From: Mus musculus
Lineage: Eukaryota > Chordata > Mammalia > Rodentia > Muridae
Direction of reading: 5' to 3'
DNA: 64,000 nt
Assembly (NCBI RefSeq): GCF_000001635.26
Contig: NC_000067.6
Location: 23,086,511-23,150,510, forward strand
Position numbers and translations under genes: made by a program. Shown here one piece after another: positions 1 to 11,942 of this stretch (its first letter is position 1; every line of letters begins with the position of its first letter). Under the pieces are notes generated by a model. That model did not search any database. It was not told the DNA's origin and was given only the letters and a program-made list of their open reading frames with translations.

Positions 1-179
1 AAATTCAAATTCAAGCAATGTGGTTCTCAGGCCATGGTCTCTATTACAGGACTAATGGGATTGCCAGTCATTCTTCAGCCAGAAAGTGAATGGCCATAAT
101 CATATATAAGAATCCTAATGTATATGTCATCCCCCCCTTTTGTTTTACAATGTTCATCAGTAGATGTCTTAGGGATTTT

Positions 180-219
180 TAAGATTTTATTTCTATTTTA
201 TGTGTATGAATGTTTTCCT

Positions 220-267
<48 letters not shown>

Positions 268-440
268 TGTACCATATGCATGCCTGGTGGACATGGATGC
301 CAGAAGAGGATGTTGTATTCTTTGGATAGAGTTACAGCCTGCTGCAAGCCACAGTGGAGATGATGTAACCTGTAGTAGTAGATGATGTCCTCTGTCATAG
401 AGGCAAGGGCTCTGAACTACTGCACCATCTCTCCATCACC
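180..440 (-). repeat. B3/B2-type SINE split by a TA microsatellite
   Basis: On the minus strand this reads as a worn B2/B3-family SINE. The tail-side signature is AGATTTTATTTCTATTTTATGTG at its left end, here within the first 25 bases. The GCCAGAAGAGG core lies near 298-308 and the tRNA-like head remnant (CCATCTCTCC) near 425-435. The middle is interrupted by a long AT dinucleotide run. Element boundaries are approximate and no target-site duplication was found. Confidence 0.6.
223..265. repeat. (AT)n microsatellite
   Basis: An uninterrupted alternating AT run of about 21 units inside the SINE. Such tracts are highly length-variable and can extrude cruciforms. Confidence 0.95.
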
Positions 441-1334
441 AACAGATATCTTTTATACTTCACAATTTTATTGTATTACTTGCCCCTAGAGAGCCTATCT
501 TATTTTACTAAAAAGGAAAAACAACACAAAAATGAAAAGAAAAGCTCAATAATCCTCACAAAACCCAGGGAGGAATATACATGTTAAGAAAGGAAATATT
601 TCCGAATGGATATTAGCAAAATTCTCACCTTCTCAAAACAAGACATGATAATGGTTTCCTGAGGTTGCTTTTAAGTTTTAGAAAGGATGTGGAAGGATCT
701 AAGGGCTCTTCATGAAAACCAATTTTCTCTTTTTTTCTTGAACTTCAAATCTTCCCAGGATTAGCTGCAGCTGACCTTATCTTCCTTCTGTGCTGTCATA
801 GAAATGAATTAGTCTCTCTTCAGCCAAACACTTCAAGTTACAGCAAGAAGAGGCAATCTGTAGACTAATCAGCCCCCTAAAATTTTCTTTAGCAGCATCT
901 TTGCTGAAGAAAAGCAGGGTCCTTGGCTAGCATTTCAATTCAGCCACAAAGGAGAAAAGCAGTAAAAACAGATGCTGCCAGGACTAATTGAAAACTGTGT
1001 AATAAAAGGAATGCTATCAATTAAATTGCTATGTTCTTAAAAGGATCAATAGGGGTCACAGAAAAGATGTTCGGCACCATTTAGAAAATTGATGAAGAAG
1101 ATTCCTCGGGAGATTAACTTGGAAAATTGTGTTCTTAGCAAGCAAGTGTATAAGGAACAAATTGTATACTAAAATAAGCCCTGAGCTTGTCTCCAAGGGA
1201 AAGGGAATTTCCAATTATAAAAGAATTCATCACCTTCAGACCTCACTATAAGAATTGTTTAACATGGTTCTATAGGAAGAAAGAAAATAATTGGCAGAAT
1301 TGTAAGTGGGTGATCTAAACAGAGAAAGGGAACT
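441..1334. other. Unique sequence, no gene seen
   Basis: No repeat family or coding frame is recognisable. The part around 830-1060 is non-repetitive and AT-rich, with several ATTA/AATT homeodomain-like cores. It has the look of a conserved non-coding element, but conservation cannot be judged from one sequence. Confidence 0.5.
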
Positions 1335-1545
1335 GGAGGGGTAGATCACCTGTGAAGTACACTGGCTGCTCTTCCAGAAGACCTGGATTCAGTCCTAGCA
1401 CTCACATGGTGTCTCACAACCATCTTTAGCTCCAGTTCCAAAAGATACATTGCCCTTATCTCCCCTGCACCATGCAGACTCATGGTTCACAGACACATAC
1501 AAGAGAAATACCCATAAGCATAAAGTTAAAATAAATAAATATTAT
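1335..1545 (+). repeat. B2/B3-type SINE
   Basis: The order of signatures fits a B2/B3 SINE in plus orientation: a tRNA-like head remnant, CTGGCTGCTCTTCCAGAAGA at 1362-1381, CTCACATGGTG near 1402, and the ACATACAAGAG...AAAATAAATAAAT tail at the right end. It is diverged and non-coding. Confidence 0.65.
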
Positions 1546-2047
1546 GAAATAACATATTCACATGCTTGCAACCTCTAACCCCACTGGGTAATTCTTTCTC
1601 CATTCTAGCAGTTTTCTTACATTCATACACTGAGAAATACTCATTTGAATACCACAGTAGACCTCTCTCAAACTTCCAAATACCTAGAATCCTCTGTGAG
1701 TTGCTCTTCTGTTCAGCAGAGTACAACCCTCTGAGAATTCTAACTGCCTTGGTCTGAGGGACTTAGGTAGTCTTTGGAAGCATTCTGAGCTCCAACTGGT
1801 GTATGCTTTCTGGCCCAATGCCTGGAATTTTCCTCAGTGCAACAGGCAGGCAGTCAATAAGCATCACTACCCAACCACCCCCATGCCTGACTCTCAGTGG
1901 TCAACATGTTTTCTTGATAGAGTTCTAGTGAATTGAAAAACCATCTTTTTAAAATATATTTTGCTTTTCACTGTTAATGTTGTACAAGGTTGTTGAGTAA
2001 ATCTGTTCCAAACTGTCCCAACTTTGCCAAGCAGAACAACAACAACA

Positions 2048-2048
<1 letters not shown>
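1546..2048. other. Mostly unique; possible MIR/L2 scrap
   Basis: No gene is visible. A short stretch near 1817-1868 (ATGCCTGGAATTTT..CAGTCAATAAGCA) resembles the GCCTGGCACATAGTAGG..CAATAAAT ending shared by MIR and L2, but it is too short to name firmly. Confidence 0.3.
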
Positions 2049-2078
<30 letters not shown>

Positions 2079-2226
2079 CTTCTTCTTCTTCTTCTTCTTC
2101 TTCTTCTTCTTCTTCTTCTTCTCCCTTCCTCTTTAACTTCCTCCTCCTCCTCCTCCTCCTCCTTCTTCTTTTCCTCCTCCTCCTCCTCCTTCTTCTTCTT
2201 CTTTTCTCCTTTTTTTTCTTTTTTTC
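2049..2226. repeat. (TTC)n/(CCT)n polypyrimidine tract
   Basis: Two almost pure pyrimidine blocks, 2049-2134 and 2137-2226, are separated only by two adenines. The first is about 24 TTC units; the second mixes CTC/CCT and TTC runs and ends in T-rich sequence at the B1 boundary. Mirror-symmetric polypyrimidine DNA of this length can adopt triplex (H-DNA) structure. The long frames read through it (poly-Ser, poly-Glu and poly-Arg) are artefacts. Confidence 0.95.
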
Positions 2227-2297
2227 AAGACAGGGTTTTTCTGTGTACCCCTCCTCCCAAGTGCTGGGATTAAAGGTGTGTGCCACCACTGCCCGGC
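2221..2297 (-). repeat. Internally deleted B1 SINE
   Basis: Read on the minus strand it begins with the B1 head (GCCGGGCA, TGGCACACACCTTTAATCCC) and ends at CCCTGTCTTG plus an A-rich tail. It is only about 77 bases because the central half of the usual ~140-base B1 is missing, with a direct join of CTGTGTA to CCCCTCCTCCCAAGTGCTGG. The pyrimidine tract lies at its poly(A) side. Confidence 0.85.
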
Positions 2298-3164
2298 ACA
2301 AAATTTCTTAAAGTCCCTCATAATCTTCGTAGAAAAAAAGTTTTTTGTTTTCTAATAAAAAAGTTAGGTTTATGTAAGTGCACAACTAATTCTTCATATA
2401 TTTGCTTGCAAAAGACAATTTTCCAAATTAAGCTCTGGGACCTTCTTCCTGGTAATTTTTGTTAACTTTTCATATAATATATAAACATTAATTTAAAATA
2501 GATTATTGACAGAAATTCAAAACTTAGATTATAAAAAGTATAAGAAATAATTTAATTTTAATTAATAGCATTAATGGAAGATTATCAGGAAAATATCATC
2601 ATTCTTCTAATAGCTACTTAAAAATTGAAACCCAAACACACACACACAAACACCACAAATGAAAAATCTAAAAGACAAAAAGGCCAAAATCTAAAAATTA
2701 AAAGTCAAATTGCAGATAGGCAAAAATTATTTTTCAAATTACATCTCTGATAGTGAACTTATAGCCATAAAATTTTTCTTAATCTTAATACAACAAAATC
2801 TGAATTAAAATCCAACCAAACTTTGTTGTCCCTGCTGCAAGAGGCACTCCTCCCAGTTTACTGCCATTCCCTTGGGACTCTGCCTGTTGCTATAGATCTA
2901 CGGTCTCTTACCAATATCCATCTCAGCCTTTTATGCTTGCCTATCTCCATTACTTTCTGTCACTCACTCACCAAGAGAAGCACTTTCTACCAGGTAACCT
3001 GTAGCCACCACATTTCTCCTGGGATGGGAGTAGGGAACTGCGACTACGACTACTACTATGACTACAGCAACATAAATAGCTCTTATGAGTATGTCCTAGT
3101 ATCTGAAAGAGTATACTAACAAAAGCCTTAATGAGCACCTTTAAAACACACACACACACACAGA
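2298..3164. other. AT-rich sequence, no gene seen
   Basis: Mostly AT-rich sequence with short CA runs at 2637-2648 and 3149-3162. Part of 2780-3060 could be diverged 5' L1 material belonging to the next element, but no diagnostic match was found. Confidence 0.35.
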
Positions 3165-5775
3165 GAACTGAATGAAAACACTTTAAGACACAAAGTAGAA
3201 TTTAACAAAGCAATAAAATCACTTAATGAAAGTCAAACTGAAATAAGAACTGGAAATGAAAAACTTAGTATATTTGTCAAACAGAAACCTTAGGGGTAAG
3301 GCTTACCAACAGATTGCAAGATATGGAAGAGAGGATTTCATCTTGAAGGCAAAGTAGAAGAAATGGATAGCTCAGGTGAGGAAAATGTTAAATCTAGAAA
3401 TCAGATACAAAACATTTAGGAAATCTTGGAAAATAAGAAGAGACTAAAGGTATGAATAATAGGTATAAAGGAAAAGGAAGAAATCCAGTATAAAGTCACA
3501 GAAAATGCTTTTAACAAAACTATAAAAGATATGTTCCTAATGTAAAGAAGGAGTTGCATAATAAAGTACAAGAAGCATACAGATTACCAAACAGACATGA
3601 CCAGAAACGAAATACCCCACAACAATTTTAAAAAGTGTTTTACACTAAATATGCAGGACAAAGAAAGGATATTAAAAGCTGTAAGGGAAAATCCAAGTCA
3701 CATCTAAAGGAAGGCCCATTATAATAACACACAACTTTTTCAGTGGAGACTCTGAAAACCAGAAAGGCCTGGAGAATTGATCTACAAACTCTTAGAGACT
3801 ACAGATATACAGCCCAGACTACAATATCCAGCAAAACTAACAATCACACTAGATGGAGGAAGAAAAACCTTCCTAATATATTCAAACAATTTCTATCTAC
3901 CAATCCAGCCCTATAGAAAGTACTAGATGGAAAATTCAGTCTTCAGAGGTTAATGACACCCAAGAAGATATAAATAATCCAAAAACAGGAAATAGAAAAC
4001 TGGGAGGTAAATCACAATATAACAACAAAATACAGGAATCAATAAACGTTTGCTCACTGATATCTCTCAATATGAATGGCCTCAGTTACTGAATGAAAAG
4101 ATAACATGCTAACAGATTTAATTAGAAGATAAGCTTCATTCTTCTGCTTTATCCAAGAAACATACCTCGCCATCAAGGATAGACATCACCTGTGAGTAAA
4201 ATGACAGAAATTTCTCTAAGTAAATAGACCTAAGAAGTCAGCAGGTATAGCCATATTAATATCAGACAAAATAGACTTCAAACAAAAACTCATTAGAAGA
4301 GATAGGGAAAGACACAACTCCTTAAATAAAAAACTGATTAAGATAATACTGTAGCTCTAAAAATTTTTGCACCAATAACAAGGGCAACTAAGCTCATAAG
4401 AGAAAGACTATTACAACTAAAATCACATATTGACCTTCACACAATGATAGTGTGAGACTTCAATGCCTTACTCCCATCAATAGACAGGTCATTCAGACAA
4501 AAATAAACAAAGAATTACTGCAGTCAAATTAAGTCATAAATGAAATGAACCATACAGATATTTGTAGAAAATTTTCCCCAACACAAAAGAATATACTTTC
4601 TTCTCTGCAGCTCATAGAACATTCTCCAAGATTGATTATATACTTGGACACAAAGCAAATCTCAACAGATATAAGAAAGCTGAAAAAGCAGCCTACATAC
4701 TATCAGACCCCAATGGATTACAGCTGCATATCAGCAACAGAAGCAAAAGACAGTATATAAACTCATAAATTTTTTCAGTATAGAAACTGGAAAAATCACT
4801 TCTGAATAAAAAAATGGGTCAATACTGAAAGAGAGAAAGGAAGAAAGGAAGATAAAAACGGAAAGAAAGAGAGGAAGGAAGGAAGGAAGGAAGAGAGAGA
4901 GGGGGGAAGGAAATTTTTTCAGAATCAAAATAAAATGAAAATACAACATATACAATCTATACTACACAATGAAAGTTCTAAGGGGCAGAGAAACACTTAA
5001 AGAAATGTTCACCCTCCTAAGTCATCAGGGAAATTCACATTGAAAGTACTTTTAGATTTCATCTTATGTCAATCAAGACAAGTAACAGCTCACTTGTGCT
5101 GGTGAGGATGAGGGGAGAGAAGAACACTCACTAGCTACTGCTGGGAGTACAAATCAGTGTGGCAGCTTCTGAGGGAGCTGGGAATAGATTCACCTCAGCA
5201 TCCACCTATACTATTCTTAGGCATGTAGCCAAAGGACTCTACATCCTACTTCATGTTCATTGCCGCCCTATTCATAGTAGACAGAAATTAGAAACAGATT
5301 AGCCATTTTTCGGCAGATCAATGCATAATGAAAACACGTTACACTCACACCATGGAATATCATTCAGCTGTTAAAAAATGAAACTATGAAATACACAGGT
5401 AAATGAAGATAGAAAAAAATGATCCCAAGTGAAGTAACCCAGATCCCAAAAGACACAAATACTATGTGGTTCTTTTCTTATGTGTGGATGTCAGCTTTTA
5501 AAATTTCAAACTGTGTGCTAGAACACAAATAACCGCAGAGGTTATTGTTGAGGGGGGAGGATCGTTCAATGAAGGGGAAATAGAATATAGTGTTGTGGAG
5601 AGAAAGGGGGAACTAAAATAGAATACTTAAAGAGGGAAATGGGTGAGAAGAGTAAAAGAGAGAATACATGGAGGAATAAATAACATGAACAACTACTTGA
5701 GGCGAAGGCTAATACTATAGAAGCTTCTTTAAAATATATGGAAATGTAATTGAGGAAAATATGTAATAAAAATAT
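3165..5775 (+). mobile_element. Degraded L1/HAL1-type LINE lacking the RT region
   Basis: A plus-strand LINE in reading order. ORF1-like sequence runs from about 3190 to 3960, including the CCAGAAAGGCCTGG block at 3760-3773. An ORF1/ORF2 spacer follows, then the ORF2 endonuclease region at about 4080-4770 (GACTTCAATGCC at 4457-4468, CTCCAAGATTGA near 4624). The C-terminal part of ORF2 follows at about 4985-5500 (GGTGAGGATGAGGGGAGAGA at 5101-5120, ATGGAATATCATTCAGCTG near 5351). It ends in an L1-type tail near 5720-5770. The sequence jumps around 4975-4990 from just after the endonuclease to the C-terminus, so the reverse transcriptase portion is missing. Many stops and frameshifts; not functional. 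Confidence 0.8.
4826..4914. repeat. (GAAA/GAAG)n purine tract inside the L1
   Basis: A purine-rich run (GAAAGAGAGAAAGGAAG, then tandem GGAA units) at the place where the L1 ORF2 has an A-rich segment. It probably arose by slippage within the element. Confidence 0.8.
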
Positions 5776-5864
5776 TTTAAAAAATAACTACATATACAAG
5801 GGTGTTTGGAAATAATAAAAATAATATAAATTTAAAAAAATAAAATAAAATATATACATATAGA

Positions 5865-7245
5865 AATTCCAATGTAGTAACCAAATAATAGGGGAGAGAC
5901 TGCTCCCAACCAGACATCTTTTTCCACCAAGTAAAGCCTCCAGTACCAGGAATGGGCTACATCCACTGAATCTCCAACCAAAGAAGCCCCATGCTCAGCT
6001 ATTGCCTAGGCTATTGATTGCTCTCAACTACCTGATGGTAAGGTTGTACTGCTGAAGACAGCACTCAGTTAAGTCACTGAACCCAGAGAATTATAGCTGG
6101 TGCCTAAGTAGACGCTTACTGACTAGGATCCATGCCTGATGCTGGAAAGTATAGTTCATGCTACTGGAGGACAGAGGTAGTCACCAATATCACCCATCTA
6201 CAAACATTGCTGTGTGCAACAGCTACACACTTGCAAGATACACTGTTGCAATAGTAACACAAATGTTATGGGCATAAACAACACTTCTTAATTGGCTGTA
6301 AGTCCCAATTGATGACATGGAACTCATGTCTGACACTGCTGAACCTGTGTCTAGATAGGACATGCACCTAGGGGAAAACCTAATTCTATTATTTTGCTCA
6401 AGAGACATCTGATCAAATGACTACTAATGACACTCTACTAAGCCTGTAGATCAGTGTCTCTCTCACTCAGCCGTCGTCAGAGAAGCTTCTTGTGGTAAGA
6501 AGGAATTAACAGAGAGACAGAGACCCACAACTGGGAAATATGCAGTGTAAGACTTTGGTACACTCAGCCCTAAATGAGATATCTTCACACCCTTCCCCTC
6601 AAGGCTTAGGAAATCTATGAGGAAGAGGAGACAGAAAGACTGGTAAATCCCAGAGGTGGTAAATGACTCCAAGGAAACAGTTTCTTCCTGATACAACAGA
6701 GCTGATGCATATATCAAATCCTGGAGGCAACGGCAGCACAAACCTGCACAGGTTCAAGTCAGAGCAGAGAGGGGGAAATGGACACGAGCGCCCACCCCTA
6801 AGCAAGAACATATCTGCAACTGGCACCAGCTGGCAGAGAAAAGATCAGTTTTCTCCAATAAAGTCACACTGCGTATATCAAACACTCTCTGGGGCTGGCC
6901 CCATGCCCTCGAATAATTGGCCCATACAAAATGAACAGTGCTATTTCTGTGAACTTTTTTTTTATAGTGTGCTTTGTTTTGGTATTGGTCTTGGGGGAGA
7001 GGGTATTTGTTCTTTTTTATTATTTGTTTTGAGTTTCAAGTATGCATTTTTACTTTTTCGTGTATGTGTTTCTTGTGTTTTTCTGTTCATTTTCATGTTT
7101 TTAGAAAGAGAGAAAGGGAGGGAGAGAACAAACAAAAAATTGGCCAGGTATGGCAGTAGGGAGAATGTGGAAGAAGCTGGGAGGGGGAGATGGTCAAAAT
7201 GTTTTGTATAAATTTATTTTCAATAAAATGACAGAATAAAATAGG
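5865..7245 (+). mobile_element. L1 3' UTR and 3' end, older type
   Basis: Non-coding sequence resembling the long 3' UTR of old rodent L1s. It runs through AATCTCCAACCAAAGAAG at 5967-5984, a G/T-rich segment near 6980-7100, and a closing block near 7180-7240 (GGGGGAGATGGTCAAAATGT..TTCAATAAAAT) typical of L1 3' termini. The 182-codon open frame at 6663-7211 lies wholly inside it and has no protein features. It may be a separate insertion from the L1 upstream, since that element has its own tail near 5770. Confidence 0.6.
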
Positions 7246-7860
7246 ATAAATACAGGTAAACTTTGGGCAAATAAAGGAAACAAACAAATAGTTAATAAGC
7301 ATGTGAAAATATTCAATATTATCAATAGTAAGAAGATGAAACATGAGGCTCACAGGGAGATACTAGTCTACCCATGGGGTGACTGTAATAAAATGTATGT
7401 ACAGGGTGGATACTAAAAATGATAGAGTGAGACTGGGATGCTCGTGCAGTGCTTGTAAGGTTGTAAAATTATTCAACTACTGTAGAGACATTATTTCACC
7501 TTCTTGAAATAATTACAGTAAGTTTATTATGAGTCCCAGTAGTTCTACTCCAAAAAGTTTACCTAGTCAAAGGAGCTAAAAACCACATCTGCACTATTGG
7601 GTGTTGGTTGCTTACAGGACTATGATTAAAATGGGTCATCTATGAGAAAAAAATCCCAATATTCATGCAATGGCAAATGTATCTGACAGATATAAACCTC
7701 CATCCCATAGCTACTGCTTAGAAATGAAAAGAAATGAAGAAGGAAATGTACAATAGTGCAGAGATTCTGATGATACTACACTGTGGCCAGACACTAAAGG
7801 TTACAGGGTATTTGGGGGCAGGCAAGAATAGGAGGCAGTTTGTTGCCCTCATTTGCTTTT
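7246..7860 (+). mobile_element. Probable ancient L1 3' fragment
   Basis: Weak but ordered similarity to the C-terminal end of ORF2 of old mammalian L1s: an ATGAAACATGAGGCTCACAG-like block near 7336, CCAGTAGTTCTACTCC at 7537-7552, and a late GGCCAGACACTAAAGG at 7786-7801. Heavily mutated; boundaries are uncertain. Confidence 0.4.
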
Positions 7861-9965
7861 GGGTTATGTGATTTCCTCTTATAAAAATGCACTTGGCAGT
7901 CTATCTCCAGCACCTACATGTGCACATATACCTCTCTCCAAACAATGTCTCTAGCAAACTCAGAACCCCTTTGTGCCCTATCTGCATTGGGGTACACATA
8001 TTCTAATCTCAGAACAATAATATACTTCATTGCCTGTGGTAATAATCAAATTGAGACATTTCCTATTAATGTTATTCCCAATGTACCTGGGTATCCAACC
8101 TGAATTGCCTTTGTGTACATTTAGTATGAAGGAGAAATTGGAGAAATTGGTAAATAAGGAGAATCTCATATTTACCACCTTATGTCTGTGTGTAACTAGG
8201 CGTTGTTATGGGAAGAGATATGCACAACAGGCAAAGGAATGTACAACCTAATTCATCAGGGAAATAAGAACCACTCAAAATATGGCCCCTGGGGAACCAA
8301 CTCCTCCTCCTTCTGAACCCCCCAAAAGGGAGCCATGAACCATCATCAGGGCTCTTGACTATTCTCTGATGGGCCACTGTCAATCTAGACAATGTAACCC
8401 TCTTTAATTTGTACTGTAACTTTACTACAATATGGCCGTGTTGCTCTTTTGCAATTCTAAGGGAAACACCTGGCCCAGACTCTGGTGACCAGTAATGGTT
8501 TTGATCCATGTGAACAATATTCCAATAGCAGTAACATAAAAGCCACAAGGAGTTCCTTGGGAGTGAAAGCTGGAAGATGGAACTTAAAAGCAAATGTGTT
8601 TGAGGAGTATTGCTGTATTGTAGACACTTTTCCTGTAGCTGTAACAAAACATGTGGTTAAAGAACTCAAGAAAGAGAGGTTTGTTTGAGGTCACAGTTTA
8701 AGGGATCAATTGACAATATGAAAATCATGTCTTCAAGAACAAAAGACATTGGCCGCTTTGGTCCTCAACTGAGATACTTGCTTTCTCTGGATTCAGGGTG
8801 GGTCTTACCTGTTCTGATAAACATGACAATCTCCCAAGCACACTGAGAGCTGGGTGTCCTCCAGCTGATTCTAAATCCAGTCAACAACCCTTGGTGAGGT
8901 AGGGTGTTCTAAAACTGGATTTGTTTGACAAATGCAGAATTATGTAAATTTACCAAAGCTATATAACTTTCGTTTACAAAGTGGAAATTTTTATTACACA
9001 TAACTTGTAATTTGATCTACTACTCTTAAAAACATATACAACTATGTTCTTTTCCCCTCTAGTTATACAAAAAACAAAAAAACAAAAAACAAACAAACAA
9101 CAAAGAGAACTTAGGAGTCTATATTTGATCACTTTTTCTCAAGTATAAACAACCCAAAATTTGGAGAGGTTTTTAAATGATTGTTTTTTTCTAGAATATA
9201 AAACTATAAGTAAGCAAAATAGAACTGTGAGGCAGATTGCTATCTTCAGCAATTTTACATCACTATGTATCTGTTAAATTATTCAGAGATCTATCACAAT
9301 CCTATAATGTGGATAGAGACAACAGTCTTGGTTCATTTTAAAATGTGAAAAATATTAAATGAATATTAAATTAAAGGCTTTATCAAAACTCTTAAGACCT
9401 CAAATTAGAAGATAAAAATGATTTTCCAGGTCTTGTCTACTCATTGATATTTAAATTCTTCTCTACAACTCTCCTTAAACCCTTTCAAATCTGTCCAGGA
9501 AGAACATCCCAGATAACTCGGTATCCCCAAGAGGGAACACTTGTTTACTTTTGCAGAGCACAAACAACTAGAAAGACAAAACAGGGATTCTCTACCTGAT
9601 GCAGGTGGCACGAGGCATACACCATATCCAGAACTTTTGGATTCAACCATATCACAAGCTTCCAATACCACCACACAAATACTATATATAAACCGATAGC
9701 CTAGATCTCAGATACCCAGCTTCTCGTGAAGTATAAATTCTGTGAAAGGGGAAAGAACTGGTCTTCCCTCATTGACTATTGTACTCATCAATGTGCCCAA
9801 GAGTTTAATGACAATCTAAATTCATTATGCAAAACTAGATAAGCACACATAAATCATCGGCCAGTTTTCCACCACCTGTATTCCATAACCATGTTCATTG
9901 TATGCTGTTCGTTTGAAGAAGACAGAATCCTTTCTTGTCTTTTGTGACATCTAATAAAATTGTGG
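7861..9965. other. Largely unique sequence, no gene seen
   Basis: No coding exon or clear repeat is recognisable over about 2.1 kb. The 155-codon minus frame at 8180-8647 has no domain, no biased composition and no splice context that would support it. A short stretch at 8640-8700 is reminiscent of a rodent repeat (GGTTTGTTTGAGGTCACAG). A small CAAA-rich patch lies at 9067-9100. Confidence 0.45.
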
Positions 9966-10376
9966 TGTGATATTTGGTTTTAATGTCAACCTGCCATAAA
10001 TTAGATTCACCATAGCTGGGAGCCTCAGCCAAAAACTTGGCCTGATTATCTTAATTGATGTGGAAGACCCAATGCTCTGCCGATGGCGGATTTCTTACCC
10101 TTTGCTTGTTTGGATTTCTCTCTTATCACCAGGTTGATGTACTCTGTTGCTGCCGAGGCTGTTGCTGCTTTCTCCCTGATACCAGAACCCGTCTTTCCAA
10201 GCTTCTATCACTGGCTAAGGACCAGAAGCTTCCCCCAAAACTTCTAACACTGGGGGCAAGACTGGGACAGCTCAAGATCCAGCCTCTTGTACTAAGCGAC
10301 TACCAGTTTCTCAGCCTCCCAGATGTGATACAACTGTTGTTACTAATTCACAGTAAGCTGACTTAATAAATTCTTT
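9966..10376 (+). repeat. Rodent LTR-like interspersed repeat
   Basis: It starts with TGTGATATTTGGTTTTAATG, a TGTCAACCTG block and AATTGATGTGGAAGACCCA, a pattern I recognise from a dispersed rodent repeat. It continues through a CTGTTGCTGCCGAGGCTG segment and ends near AGCTGACTTAATAAATTC at 10355-10372. The family name is not recalled with certainty. The 103-codon frame at 10055-10366 lies within it and is not a gene. Confidence 0.5.
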
Positions 10377-10429
10377 TAGAATATGTACATTCAACCTATT
10401 AGTTTTGTTCTTAGAGAACCTGATGTGGT

Positions 10430-10675
10430 AGCTTGGATGAAAACAGCACCCACAGGCTCATGGGGAGTGTCACTATTGGGAAGTGTGCCCTTATTGGAGT
10501 AGGTATGGCCATGTTGTAGGAAGTGTGTCACTGGGGCATGAGGCTATGCTTTCCTCCATGATGACATTGGACCAAACCTCTGAATTGTAAACCAACCCCA
10601 GTTGAACGTTTTCCTTTATAGAGTAGCCATGGTCATAGTGCCTCATCACAACAATAAAACCCTAAGACAGCTGGC
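10430..10675 (+). repeat. MaLR-like LTR/rodent repeat copy
   Basis: Contains GGGAGTGTCACTATTGGGAA, GTAGGAAGTGTGTCACTGG and CAATAAAACCCTAAGACAG. The same sequence family recurs on the plus strand at 40800-41110 and on the minus strand at 13040-13380. The family assignment is from pattern memory only. Confidence 0.55.
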
Positions 10676-10892
10676 TAAAATGTTTGTGACAGGGTATGTG
10701 TTACAGGAGGTAAATCAGAAACCAGAGATGAATGTAATGATTGGCAGCAATTTCAATGTCATGAATATACATGAGCCTAATACTTGGAACATCGCCTTAA
10801 GAAAATCCTGTCTACAGGCAAGTATTGCATTTTAGTATTAGAAATAAACTTTGTGATACTTTTATTGGTTTGCTTAAACATCTACATTGTTA

Positions 10893-11068
10893 GATACTGG
10901 AGAGACAGCTCAGCAGATAGGAGACAGTACTCATTTGCAGAGTGTCTGAGTTTGTTTCTCAGTACTCACATCAATGTCCTCTTCTGGTCTCTCTAGACAC
11001 CAGGCATACACATGGTGCACATACATATATGCAGGCAAACACTCACACATGCAATTAAAATAAATATT
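10893..11068 (+). repeat. B2/B3-type SINE
   Basis: Starts with a tRNA-like head (ATACTGGAGAGACAGCTCAG near 10893-10912), continues through CTTCTGGTCTCTCTAGACACC at 10981-11001 (within B2 consensus), and ends in AATTAAAATAAATATTTTC. Moderately diverged. Confidence 0.75.
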
Positions 11069-11297
11069 TTCAAAATAGTGTGGGTAACTTTTTAAAATTA
11101 CTATTACTGATTAGTATATATTATTGTGTCTACTATCAGAGATCTGATGCAAGAAGATCAATACCCAGTAAAGAACACACATGCATATTATCAAAAATTT
11201 AGCAGACACTGTACAGCCTAGAAATTGATCTTTGTTACATAGATCCTAAGTTCGGAAGCTGTTATTACATGATTGGGTACCTTAGACGAGTTAAGCC

Positions 11298-11300
<3 letters not shown>

Positions 11301-11337
<37 letters not shown>
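11301..11337. repeat. (TG)n microsatellite
   Basis: About 18 uninterrupted TG units; Z-DNA-prone. Confidence 0.95.
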
Positions 11338-11341
<4 letters not shown>

Positions 11342-11739
11342 ATTTTAAATAGCAGTTTAAATTCTTGTATTTTAGCCTTTTTTCAAGCTGTAGTTGTACC
11401 AGGCAAACAAGCATGGAGTCATTACTCAATGTGCGATAGCATTTGTAAACAGCAATGAGGTGGAAAACTAATTAAATGTGGCTGGAAATTATAAATTAGT
11501 TAACGTTACCTCCAAGTTCTCTTGGTGAGTGGTTGAGGTGGGGTAAGCATGGAGAATCTTTAGGGAAAGACTTTTGCCTTTTGTAGAAAATGTGCCTAGG
11601 CCTCAAATTGGCAATAAAACAGTGTTTCAGGAACTTGGGCCAAAGCTCTCCTCTTGTTTCTTGGCAAATGTGCATTTGGCTGGTTTCAGAGAGTCTGCAC
11701 CATTCCTATGTGATGTGTAGAAATTAAATCTGAAACGTT

Positions 11740-11942
11740 TATCACGTGTATTTATTTGTTAGTGTATGTATGTATAATGTAGGAGGTGGCGAGAGTACAA
11801 CATATATATGTGGAGGTCAGAGAACAACTTTGGGGAATCTGTTCTCTCCCTCCTCCTTTAGGTGGCTTTTGGGGGTTGAATTCAGGTCTCCCAACTTGCA
11901 TAACAACCGTTTTTACCTCCTGAGCTACCTCACTAGCCCGGG
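11740..11942 (-). repeat. B3-type SINE
   Basis: Reads on the minus strand as a B3 element. On the plus strand it has the tail-side TATTTATTTGTTAGTGTATG, then TGTGGAGGTCAGAGAACAAC at 11809-11828, TTGAATTCAGGTCTCC near 11876, and CCTGAGCTACCTCACTAGCCC at the tRNA-like end. Confidence 0.7.

Noticed and set aside
1894..2311. Frames of 95-135 codons with Ser, Glu or Arg runs
   Set aside because: They are translations of the TTC/CCT tract plus the adjacent truncated B1.
6663..7211. 182-codon plus frame, among the longest non-repetitive-looking frames
   Set aside because: It lies inside an old L1 3' UTR, its C-terminal half is a T/G-rich hydrophobic run, and no protein family is recognisable.
8180..8647. 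155-codon minus frame in apparently unique sequence
   Set aside because: No recognisable domain, signal peptide or coiled coil, and no Kozak or splice evidence; length alone is insufficient in AT-moderate DNA.
10055..10366. 103-codon frame with a start and stop
   Set aside because: It is contained in an LTR-like interspersed repeat.
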